NCBI GenBank assembly: GCA_900404475.1
Contig: OUQQ01000019.1
Coordinates: 16,114-80,113 of the forward strand
Length of the DNA stretch: 64,000 nucleotides
Direction: 5' to 3'
Source: Spongospora subterranea
Lineage: Eukaryota; Endomyxa; Phytomyxea; Plasmodiophorida; Plasmodiophoridae
Shown here: positions 46,106-56,155 of the stretch, piece by piece
Numbering within the stretch: position 1 is the first letter of the stretch
How the letters are laid out: every line of letters starts with the position of its first letter
The notes under the pieces: model-generated
Database searches by the model: none
Seen by the model: only the letters and a program-made list of their open reading frames with translations
Told to the model about the DNA's origin: nothing
Program-made: the position numbers and the translations under genes

Positions 46106-46543
46106 ATGAAACCAACGTTTTTCTTTGTCCTCTCCCCGCGTTTGGGAATGCGAATTTTAGCAGGTTGCGTCCTCATCTCAATAATCATTGATGTCGTGAT
46201 TTTCTCAACGCAGTTCAAGGCCATGAAAAATTCCACAGTCCCTAGTGGATATATTGTCACCATAATAATGTCAGCCATCGAAAACTTAGCAAAAGTCGGA
46301 TTTATTGTTGCAGCAATAATAGCTACATTCAAGAGGAGCGTAGTTACTGCTTTCGTCGCTTTCCTTCTGGCTATGGTCGGATTTATCGTCAATCTAATCA
46401 ACGTACTGAATGTGGCGTGGACCTCCGATAGTGTCGATTTAGCAGCCAGGGTCCTGATATCGACAGCATTCTGGATGTATGCTCAAACGAAAGCGTATGA
46501 TTACTACAAGTTGATCAAAGAGGATGGTGGCGATCTCCCATAA
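46106..46543 (+). CDS. Four-TM protein of unknown function
   Basis: A single-exon frame of 145 codons from an ATG. Four hydrophobic segments are visible: RILAGCVLISIIIDVVIFS, YIVTIIMSAIENLAKVGFIV, VTAFVAFLLAMVGFIVNLI and AARVLISTAFWMYAQT. Both ends are short and polar, the C-terminus acidic (KEDGGDLP). I do not recognise the family; it may be a tetraspan of the MARVEL or Tim17 size class, but no motif supports one. It lies about 210 bp after the guanylyltransferase-like gene on the same strand. Confidence 0.65.
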   Translation: MKPTFFFVLSPRLGMRILAGCVLISIIIDVVIFSTQFKAMKNSTVPSGYIVTIIMSAIENLAKVGFIVAAIIATFKRSVVTAFVAFLLAMVGFIVNLINVLNVAWTSDSVDLAARVLISTAFWMYAQTKAYDYYKLIKEDGGDLP

Positions 46544-46714
46544 TTCTACAAGTACTTCGTACATCTTCAAGATTTGCATTGAATTGTGGCAAAATGACCG
46601 TATCATACAGACTGCAAATATATTTTCTTCATCCTTTCATGCCGAACATATCGGGTACTCGATCCTCAGGATTTAATAGATTCCCCATGCTTTTAGAATA
46701 AGAACCGTGGCTAC

Positions 46715-49700
46715 ATGGAAGGCGCCCTCCAACCAGGTTTGGGGGCAGGCGAAAATGACGCGGAATGGGAACGCCTACGGGATGATTTGAGGCTAACCAT
46801 CTGGAAATCGTATTGGTTCAATCTATTCAACGAGCCCGAGTTCAATAGATCGGTCAGCAGCCCGATAGACCGTATGAGACAAGCTATAGCCAGTTCTCAA
46901 GCAAGCAGCAGCTGGGGTAGTGCTTCGTCGTCCGAAGGTTACAAATTCTGGTATCAGTCTGGAATAGATTATTCACAGCAACAAACTGAAGTAGGCTTCG
47001 ATATGCTTTCGCCGGATGTTATTCGGGATCAGTCTTCGGTGTATCATTGGAAAAGCCATCAATTCCCCCCTTCTTCGTCGTGTCGTTTTCAAGGTTCGAT
47101 AGCGGAGCGTCATCGCGAATGCATGATGCTGCTGGATAGTCTGGGAGACTATATATATAGAGAAGTTGTCGATAAAACCTATGATCCAATGATCTCTAAA
47201 CTATTTCATGATGTCTCCAAACTGGAAGGTAACATCATATCACACGACGACACTCACCACGCTACGCTGAGACCTCACATGCCCACGACTGAGATCAGTC
47301 CAAATACCTTTATTTATCTGGTAGTAATGTTGCTTATGCATCGTTTAACTGTCTAACGTCGTTGTGCATGAGAGACAATGACAACCGGACTGCCTTGCCA
47401 TAAATCATGTGCGCAATCAATGAGTTTGATTACGTTCCAGGTGTTGATGTATACTGGAGTGGCCACGTTAACGCTGCGAACAGTAACCCATTAGATGATC
47501 AGTGTCCATTAGCGGCCCCTTCTACATCTCAAACACATTTTGGGTTTCTCAAGGTGTGCCCGTTCCCGTTCACGGCCGAGCTTCAATTCGACGACGTTCC
47601 GGAATGCACAACGTTTTCGTTAGCAAGCAGCATATACGAAGACACTTTTGAGCTATTCATCGCTGATCTTCAACAGCTGGTTGACGATAATCGAAGTGAA
47701 CAGGTTTTGCTAGACGTGGCTTTGACGGTATCTCATCAACTGATTCCGCGTGTGAGCAGATAGTAAATTTTCGACAGTCACGTCGTGCAATTAGGTGTCT
47801 ATCCAATGCGCAGGCCTACATTGAAGTGGAAATGGGTAAAATTTTGGGGAAAGGGATTTTACGTGGAAAGATAATGGTAAAATCTCAAGCCGATAACGAA
47901 CCCGATTCCCTAATCAGTCCAGGATTTCAAGTCTACCTTATGGGAACCACCTTAGTTAGGACTAAAGGATTCACATGCTCATGTTTATATCCCACTGGGG
48001 ATATTCTTATGGATCGAATTGTTAGCAGCAAGTCGACCCAACCACTAGACCTGAATTCTCCAGTGATTCATTCGATTGCAAATGCAATTCCCGACCATCG
48101 TCTATCGGCATTTTTATCAAAACTGTCGGAATATCACCAACATCGAGAAAAGGATGCCACCAGGAAGAACCGCTGTCTCGACAATGCATTTTACGTAACA
48201 AACGGTATCCACAGTATTTACCTATTATTGACGGTAAAAATCATATAGGCTGAGGTTTTTACGAATTGTTCAGTCGATTTTGTCCAATTATGCCGCCTGT
48301 TGAAGGATAAATACACCAACATATGCGACCAAATTTTCGCAGACAAGGTTGATGTAGAATTAATTGAAACTCGCATTGTGTAAGACCAGATTCATGGAGT
48401 CTCATTACTGGCAGAAGTGCTAAACGAACATTCTGGTTAGTACGACATTTCTTGACCGCTGCACCAAGCCTGAACTGTATTGGTTCCGATTTTGGATGGA
48501 TTATTCGAAGCATCATTTAGATATGGTTCCGTCATCTGTCTCGATCAACCCAAAGGATTTCTCTTCCATCTTGTATCAGCATTGGACCATCAAGAAATTG
48601 GAAGACTTGGTAAACTTAGGATTTCAGCAATATGTATTATCGGTATCGCCGTTCCAAGAGTTTTGGGTGGAGCTGTCCAGTCTCCGATCCAGTATTTATT
48701 ACAAAAGTCCTAATCATCTTAAGGAATCAATGTCAGCCGTCAGAATGGTAAGGGTTTGTCGCCGCAACAGGTAGAAATCTGTAGAATGCATCCCATCTAA
48801 CATGCTTGAGTGATCTTATCAGGAAATCGTTAGGTGCGGTTACAGTCCCGATCAGGCGTCATCGATTTGCTCAATGCCCAAATCACTTTCAAAAAGTAGC
48901 TCATCCAATACTAGTATAAACGTGAATGCAGTGGATGTTGCTGCAAAGAAAACTGAGACAATTGGAGATGAAGACAACGATAGTGAAATTGATGTGGATT
49001 TACTAGATGATATTGCAACTGGAATTCAGTCAGGATATGGACTGAAAGACGACAGATTTATTGAAGAAAATACGATGAAAGGCAGCGAAGAGGAGGACGA
49101 TGAGCAAGAGGATGAAGGGATTGCCGCATATAACCGATCCAAGCGGCGTCCTTCAAATCCTATTCGCAGAGAAAATAATAGTGATGAAAGCGATGCTGAT
49201 GAACAACATATGAAGTTCACGTTGGGCAAGGTGAAGTCTGCGGTTGATGTTGTAACCAGGATGAGATCTTCAACAATGAAAGATTCTTCTACTGATATTA
49301 ATCCTAGTCAAAACCACCTACAAAATGAAGCGCTGACTACTGTTTTCGAAGAAGGGAAGGTCAAATCTGAATTTATTGACGAGGATGACGATAAACTGGA
49401 TGTCAGTATCGATTCACAAGACAGTACGAGTTCAGATTCATTATACGAGAATGAAATAGAGGACATTATCACTCCAGCGCAAATAAACATTCCTTACAAA
49501 AACTCAGAAGGTAATTCACAAGGTTTGTGACATATAGAACCAAGTCGCGATGAACGATAACATTTTCATAGGACTGCTTCGAGTACCATACCGAAGAATA
49601 TCCACCAAGAGTATGACGATATCTGGATCACCTATTGCTCGCGTCCATCACTTGGAACTGAGAAGGCAACAAAGACGATCATTTTTGGACCGGGTTTGGG

Positions 49701-49738
49701 GATCGCTACCAGAATGCGGCCCTGGACGCAGGAAATGA
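46715..49738 (+). CDS. Large unrecognised protein with acidic tail
   Basis: A chain of plus-strand frames that I read as one gene of about five or six exons. The ATG at 46715 (MEGALQPGLGAGENDAEW) starts a helical region (RDDLRLTIWKSYWFNLF). Next come FGFLKVCPFPFTAELQFDD and FELFIADLQQLVDDN, then EMGKILGKGILRGKIMVKSQ, LISPGFQVYLMGTTLVRT and KGFTCSCLYPTGDILMDR. Further on is FWMDYSKHHLDMVPSSVSIN. The C-terminal part (48874-49530) is highly acidic and Ser-rich (GSEEEDDEQEDEG, VDLLDDIATG). A final spliced exon (49572-49738) adds a basic end (RRQQRRSFLDRVW). I know no family with this order. The gene could also be two genes, since the join near 48250-48870 is weak. Confidence 0.5.
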
Positions 49739-49830
49739 AGCCAGGGATACCCATTGCGACGCCATTGGCAGAAAAAAATCATTGCAACCTAAAATTCATT
49801 TTTTCGTAATATCGGGATGTGTAGTTGTCA

Positions 49831-51620
49831 TTAATTCAACGTGCCGCGTTTTGCATTAGCCCTTGCTTTTCTATCATGGTTGCCGAACCTCCCTTTATTT
49901 CGCTCTTTATATGACCGATCACGGATCTGTTTGGATGGGTTCGACGCGGCCTCATCTACCGAGCTTGTGTTTTGTTTGCTTGAACGCTGTTCGACGTTGA
50001 GTCGTTTCCCAGTTACTGAAGTGTCTTCGTCAGACTCAACATTTCCAATATCAAAACGCTCGTATTGCTGAAATGTATCATCTTCGTCATCTTCATAATT
50101 GCATTCAGTATCTGTAATCATTCGTTGACGTAACGAAGCCGATAGTTCCAACCCAGGGACAAGCACATCGTCTTCCTGTTTGATTCGATCTTCCTCTCGA
50201 GATCGAGCGATGTCGATGGTGATACGACCAGAATTCTTGAGGTATTCTTCGAAGTCTTCCTTGTTCACATGTTGTGACTGGACTTTGGGCACCGGTCGAA
50301 TCTCTTCACCGCCATTTCTGTCTCGCCATGTTTTTGTATTCTTGACTTTCAATAAGTGTTTCGGAAGTTTCCCATCGAATATTGCTTCAACAGTGCTTTC
50401 AAACGAGAAGTTGAAGGCCGCTAGGCATGCCCTAGCATAATCTAAGCTATAATCTGCAAACATTTCCTGCAGCTGTGAGGCGACTTCATTTTTTTCTTCT
50501 TTAACATCCTCTTCGATCTTCTTCACTGTGTTTAGAATTGCTGTAGAGCGGGCGGAACGTCCAGAACCATGAGAGGATTCGACGATGCCCTGCAAATATC
50601 TGAGTCTTGACTCATCCAGTTCACATCCACATTCATGTGGCTTTTCTCGGAAAACAGTAAGCTCAGCGACGATATCAAAATCAAGATGCGTCAGCAGCAA
50701 ACCATGACCAATCAAAGGCATAAGATCGGCAGGGATAGCAACAGAATCAGATGCGAAAGCGATAGATGGAATCAGAACGGCTAACCGTTCCGAGCTATTT
50801 TCGCTGGAATCTGAACAAGACCGCATTGGAAGAATGCATCCATCATAAATGATCTTAGACGATAAAGCAATAATTTCGCCACGTAACAAGCACACATCGT
50901 CACCAGGCGCAGCGGGAAAGCGGTATTTGACTACCGGCAGAGCAACATCGAAACAGGTTGAGAGTTTAGTGAGTACATCGCTATCACGAAGAAATTCTGT
51001 AAACTCTGGGCAGCATAAAGAGAGAGACCGCAATGACCTAATTAGAGAAATCAATGAAGAAGTTGGATCAACAGAGGATTTAGCAAGCAAAGAGCTGATC
51101 GTCGAGTCGAAGATTTCACAGGCCAGTTCTAGTGCTGCAGCAATGTCTGATTTTGAATAAGAACTAATCGCGGCTATAGCAATAAGAGATACATCATCAT
51201 AAGCTGATTCTGAATACAACTCGCATATATCGAGTAGCGAGCTAAGTAACGGATGATGCCCAGAACATGACTGATGCCGAATTGCTTGTAGTATCAGATA
51301 TCCTAAATCACATTGACTCCATAAATTGTAGCACAACCGCAACATCTCTAACCTATTTCCAACAACAGACTGAGTATATATTTATGGAGAGGATGGCTTC
51401 CAGACAGCGAGGATATCGGATATCTTGGAAACACTTTTAACAGGTTATCACAATGAGCTAGAACTCTGCCTGAAACCGCCTTGGGATCCCAGCAATATTG
51501 TTCCAGTTCAAACCGTACACGAGAAAGGTAGGCAAACGACGAGACGTAATCATCTTCGGTAAAGCTCCCAGATTCAAGGAGAGAGATGACACCCTCAAAT
51601 GTCCGGACTCCCGTCCCCAT
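49831..51620 (-). CDS. ASCC2: ASCC2, CUE-domain subunit of the ASC-1 complex
   Basis: ASCC2 binds K63-linked ubiquitin through its CUE domain and works with ASCC3 helicase in alkylation repair and ribosome-collision response. The ATG at 51620 (MGTGVRTFEGVISLLESG) begins a short N-terminal exon joined by a 65-nt intron (GTGTTT..ACTCAG, about 51380-51444) to NRLEMLRLCYNLWSQCDLGY. A helical middle follows, then the CUE domain ASQLQEMFADYSLDYARACL and AAFNFSFESTVEAIFDGKLP. After it come VLVPGLELSASLRQR and the acidic YEDDEDDTFQQYERFD, matching the YDDTYD region in animal ASCC2. The end is basic (KERNKGRFGNHDRKARANAK), like the animal TRANHNRRTMADRKR tail. At about 570 residues it is shorter than human ASCC2 (757), mainly in the N-terminal part, so an upstream exon may be missed. 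Confidence 0.82.
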
Positions 51621-51966
51621 CGAGGCGATTACACCGAGCCAAATTTACTGGCTCAGGCGGCGGAAACAATAGCCGCCTGAAAACAAATCGCGAATGGGAC
51701 AGCAGATGATGAAAATGATATTGAATTAATCAGTATGGATATAGGTAACGGGATTTAGCTGCACTGCACATTGGGACCGCACGGAAAATGCGTAACAAAT
51801 GTCGAAACCAAAACAGTCACTTGTTTGTTGCTGTTCTGCGTTGCTACGTAGATAACCTAAAAGGGAGAAACAACAACAGTGGTTCACGCAATAAATCGGG
51901 ATCTGTATTTCAAAAGCAGCACTGCCTGGGTATAAATAAATGGATATTGACGATGATGCAGTTTTC
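51621..51966. other. Intergenic between two minus-strand genes
   Basis: About 345 bp separating the MND1 stop from the ASCC2 start. Nothing but short unrelated frames is visible. Confidence 0.5.
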
Positions 51967-52795
51967 TCAATCGATATTGTCCATGTCTGCGGGTAATCCA
52001 AACTGCTGCAATAAGGATGCTTGATCTAATCCGGAATTTTTTGATGAGATGTAGGACACGACTGAAAATACATTATCTGAGAAGCCCACACTGTAAGTTA
52101 CAAGTTAAAAACGTTCAGAACACTGAGAGACAAACCTGTCCAGCGATTGACTGCACCATGAGCCTCGGATATCATGTCCTCTGTAATGGACTAAATGACC
52201 ATTTGTGGCGATGATTAACGCCACTTACCAAGCTCTTTAAGCTTGGCGGGATTTCGATCATCGTATGCCACTAAACGGGCATCAATAGACGCATTCTCTG
52301 CAAGTAGGTTCGCATGGCTGATTTCCAGCTCAGCTCGTTCATCCTTTGAACGAATTGAGTGTTGAAAGGGTTAATGAGTAACTAATGTACCGAGTCCATC
52401 CTATCCGAAAGCAGCTGACGGGCCTCGGCGTTCAATTTTTCGGTTTCCTCACCAAATTGGTCAATGTCGTGCTTTAGAGACTGAATTTTGTTTTGTTTCA
52501 AACTCAGCGCTTTTGAGGGAAGGGCCCAGAAAAAATTGCCGGCCCCAATCTTGTCTGAATCGACAAGACCATCATCCACCAAGCTCTGCAATATATCTTT
52601 TACAGTTTGGGAAACTATGGAGTATGTGAGCTACAAAACACGATGTACGAGAGACAATCACCAACCAATCCCTTTAACTTTGGGCAGGTGTTTTTCAAGC
52701 TCCTTCAGAGTCATTACCTCTTTTTTTTCATAGAAAAATTCACACATGCGCTTTCGCTTTTCTTCATGAGAAAGCCCTCTCTTCTTCCCGCTCAT
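51967..52795 (-). CDS. MND1: Meiotic nuclear division protein 1 (MND1)
   Basis: MND1 pairs with HOP2 to stimulate DMC1 and RAD51 in meiotic recombination. The ATG at 52795 gives [17 protein letters not shown] and CEFFYEKKE, the family N-terminus, then introns. [16 protein letters not shown] and the winged-helix end [19 protein letters not shown] with [16 protein letters not shown] follow. The coiled-coil part continues ([19 protein letters not shown]) through shorter exons, and the protein closes with [11 protein letters not shown] at the stop (51967-51969), matching the conserved FGIPEDFDYID end. Some middle exons between 52000 and 52380 are read only roughly. Together the start and end signatures leave little doubt. 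It is direct evidence that this lineage keeps meiosis-specific genes. Confidence 0.93.
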
Positions 52796-53519
52796 GAATG
52801 AATGGCCTTATTCGACGCGGAAAAGAACAGTTAATGAAATTGGCTGCACATGAGTCGACACGGGTTCCGCAGATAGGATGGGTATTCCTGACGGGTCCAG
52901 CGATGGGCGGCGGGCGCTCCTGCCCCTGGCGCATGGACTTGTATACTGCATGATCTACACTGACAGGCGACCGGACCTTGATAGGTGGCCGCGCTACACA
53001 AACAAGGAATAAAGCACTTGATGCACCCTGTATTGTGAACAGGACGATAAAAATTGTTTTGGAGTAACAGAGCGAATTGATCGCACAATTACGTTGATGC
53101 TTGAATCGGGGAGATGTTGTGTTCAATGACATTCGGGAAAGATTTGCAAGAATATTCACAGAGCATTTATAGAGGAAAACAAACACTTGTGAATTATTTT
53201 ACGTTGGTTGGTCTCAAATAAGCAATGCTACATATTTGGTGAATTGGTATTCATACCTGCATGAAGCACTGAGTTTCCAAATCAACAATATCAGCCGATT
53301 GAACACGTACATCAGGTCAAAAAAGCAACACCTGTTTGTTTCTGCCAAATTCGGAAATTGGTCCGTGGGTCAACCACCTTCGCCCATCAACTGTTTTACA
53401 GTCGTCCCAACCTCAAAGTTATCATTTCCATGCATTATTCATGGCCAGTTTGTTCCAGTATATTTCCTTCTCCTCGTATTTCGCGTTTTCAATCAAATGA
53501 ATCGCTGCTGGATGCCATC
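52796..53519. other. Divergent promoter region, MND1 and tafazzin
   Basis: About 720 bp. A 140-codon minus-strand frame (52764-53186) overlaps the MND1 start in another frame, and a plus-strand frame open from 53358 leads into the tafazzin exon; both may be by chance. No RNA gene or repeat was seen. Confidence 0.5.
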
Positions 53520-54383
53520 ATGTCCCAGCTGACCATACTCATTGTGGGATCGGCTTCGAAACTTTTCATGCTGTCATTAAACACAACGAAGGTTTCTCCG
53601 AATTCGTTTTTGCGCATAAAAACTGACTCCCTTTTGCTGTAAGATCATCGCCTCAAACCATATTGTGGACGAAATTGTTAATCGTCCGAGACATGTCGGT
53701 TTGATTACAGTATCCAATCATGTCTCAGCTGTTGACGACCCACTAACATTGGCTGCGTTGCTTCCACCATCCGTTTTGTTCAATAATCGCCGTGTTCGAT
53801 GGGGTATGTGTGCTGCTGATCGCTGCTTTCACAATCCGTTGCTTGCGAAATTCGTCACCTATGCCAAAGTCAGTTATTTGTGAACCAGCACTACAATTGC
53901 GAATGAACAGTTGATCTGCGAATTCGATAGGTCATGCCAATCGAGCGAGGCCAAGGAATTTTTCAACAGGGAATGGAACTGGTGAAATCGCCGCTCGGTT
54001 ACTTTGCTTTCATTTGACCCGTGCGTTAGGCATTGGGCAAAATCAATGACGGTGAATGGATTCATCTGTTCCCAGAAGGAACCCGTTCAGCCGAAAACGA
54101 CCTTTTACCTTTGAGACCAGGAGTTGGCCGGTTAATTTGCGATGCGAAAAACACTCCAGTGGTGATACCTTATTATCATCGAGGTATGGAAAGCGTGCTG
54201 CCCAGAGGGAATCGTTTTCTTAAAACAGGAAAACACGTTGACATCATTGTTGGCGAACCGATTGAGTTCCAGGATCTATTCGAAATATTCAAAGACAGAC
54301 CGCGATCTGAACTATACATCGCCGTAACCTCGCGAATCTCAGAGCGATTAAACAGACTTCGTCAGAAAATACAAAAAATATGA
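53520..54383 (+). CDS. TAFAZZIN: Tafazzin-type cardiolipin acyltransferase
   Basis: A mitochondrial transacylase that remodels cardiolipin. The ATG at 53520 opens a membrane-entering helix (LTILIVGSASKLFMLSLN); an earlier in-frame Met lies at 53358. After a 53-nt intron the frame gives VGLITVSNHVSAVDDPLT, the HX4D acyltransferase motif I in the SNHxSxxDDP form typical of tafazzin. RVRWGMCAADRCFHNPL corresponds to the RWTPAAADICF block. Two further introns join VMPIERGQGIFQQGME to GKINDGEWIHLFPEGTRS (motif III, FPEG), then GVGRLICDAKNTPVVIPYYH and GMESVLPRGN. These follow the family's order G(M/I)GRLI, then P(I/L)xH(x)GM. Length is about 215-220 residues without the long N-terminus, near the smaller members of the family. 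Confidence 0.9.
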
Positions 54384-54472
54384 TATGCCGTCTAAAGTCA
54401 GGGACGATCTACACACGAGTACTATATTCCCAGAAATACAATAGTAATTGACGATCACCAGAGTGGGGGACA

Positions 54473-55740
54473 ATGTCGATTCGATTGAATCCTATCAGTG
54501 CTGCACGAGGTGCTAAGTTCCCATGCGAGATATGCGCTGCGCCCTCTACGCTAGCGTGTGCACATTGCCGAGTTACGTTCTACTGCTCGAAGCAGCACCA
54601 ATCAGTGGACTGGTCGGGCATACATGAAAAGATCTGCACGATGATGGGCTCGTTGAGGAATCCGCCCGAAACACTGAACAGCGAAGAAGAACGAAAGCGA
54701 AGAAAGCTGGTCACTGATACGAATCATCATGCGCTCATTGAGCTGAGTGTAAACGAATCGTCCAAGTTTTTGGTTCAAGGGCAATTTGAGCTGGCGATAC
54801 CGGCAGCGTTGCTGTCGTTGAAACTGGGCATAACTGCGTTCGGGAAAGGACAAGTTGAACTCGTCCCTTCGTATATGTTGCTGGCAGAAGCAAATATGGG
54901 TCTTCGACGGTTTGCTCAAGCAGAAGAATTTCTTCTTTTAGCCAAGTGGGGCGCGTTCAAGAATCCGGAAAAAAGCGAACAATTGAGGTGAAACTGATAC
55001 GGAAAATCACAATGGTTTATAATTAAAGCTGAAGAGTAGGTCTCCTTTATGTCGCCTATTTGGGAAAGTATATTTAGCTCAAGGGAGAATATCCGAGGCG
55101 TTAAATCAGCTAGCACAGGACATATATTATTCATCAGTAGAACATGGCCCAGAGCATTATAATGTCACCGGGGGCTATTTTCATATGGGTGTCAGTAATA
55201 TGTCGGAATCACAGCCGGCTATTTCCGGGACTTAAAACTGTGTTCATAGCTGGCATTTCTGAAGCAAGATCAAGTGGAGAACTGCCTTGCCTTCTTTGAC
55301 AAGGTTGTCGATATCTGGTTCAAATTCCTGACCAATCTTAGACAGCAGGTATTGTTTCAACTGGATACGAGTTTCAACTTTCAACACACATGTGAATTCA
55401 GCCGGAAGGACAGTCTATCAGTAAGATAATGAACGACACAAGTCTGGGCGAGGCTGCCGATATCCTTAGATCGACCATCGACACTCGAGTAGAGTTCCTG
55501 GGCAATGGCCATATCGCCACAGGTGAAGCCTCATATGTATTAGGGATGCTGTGCCATCTTACAGGTCATTACGACAAAGCTCAGCAGCTATATGCATCAG
55601 CGGTTCGAATATATGAGGTGCACGTCGGTCAGGATCACGATCTGACCAAAGATATCCAGGCGGCACTCTCCGAGATCGAAGGCCATGTCGCCGCAGTTCA
55701 ATCCATTACTCGTCCGGATACTATCTCTATACCAACATAG
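54473..55740 (+). CDS. ZMYND12: ZMYND12-like MYND zinc finger and TPR protein
   Basis: ZMYND12 is a cilium-associated protein linked to axonemal dynein/inner-arm assembly in animals and algae. The ATG at 54473 leads to the MYND finger: CEICAAPSTLACAHCR, then VTFYCSKQHQSVDWSGIHEK and IC, giving the CxxC..CxxC..YC..H..H..C order. Next is the family block RNPPETLNSEEERKRR, then AIPAALLSLKLGITAFGKGQ and VELVPSYMLLAEANMGLRRF with AQAEEFLLLAKWGAFKN, matching human ZMYND12 almost block by block (EDAVPAALQSLRF, SVELVPAYLLLAEASLGLG). Later exons give GGYFHMGVS-like and SVEHGPEHYNVTGG pieces and end with the TPR helix DKAQQLYASAVRIYEVHV. It has about four introns. Its presence argues for a flagellated stage. 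Confidence 0.88.
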
Positions 55741-56155
55741 TTTATCGCCAAGCTGACACAATCCAGAATAATGGATTACAACTGTAGACGACACAGACTT
55801 TTAACCGTACAAGTTAATAAACAATCAAACCAGCTTCGCCATCTGATGTTTTAGATGATTCAAAAAGAAACGGCTGGTGTGGATGCGACAGCGACAGTAT
55901 GTGAAAGACGGACAGAATTGGGCGAACATTGCTGCCACATTCCGGGCACGTTATTTCCCTTGCGGCCAAGACACCAATCATTCCTACCTGGCGGACGGAC
56001 CATGTCTTGCGCTATGGGCGAGGTCCGCTGGGGAGGTCGAGTCAGTGCGGGTGTACACAAGAGGTTCACACGCTCTGTCAATCAGAGGGATAAGATAGCG
56101 ACACACAATAGCGAATAGCCGTTTAATCAGTTCGCTGGCTCCAAAAACGAAGGCT
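55741..56155. other. Intergenic, ZMYND12 to UPF2
   Basis: About 415 bp, GC-richer than most gaps. A plus-strand frame at 55877-56098 (KDGQNWANIAATFRARYF) has a faint Myb/SANT-helix look, but has only an internal ATG and no second helix pair. I do not call it a gene. Confidence 0.45.

Noticed and set aside
52764..53186. Minus-strand frame of 140 codons
   Set aside because: It overlaps the certain start of MND1 in another frame and has no recognisable domain.
55877..56098. Faint Myb/SANT-like helix (KDGQNWANIAATF)
   Set aside because: Only one helix-like stretch matches. There is no second helix pair and no proper start, so it is most likely chance.
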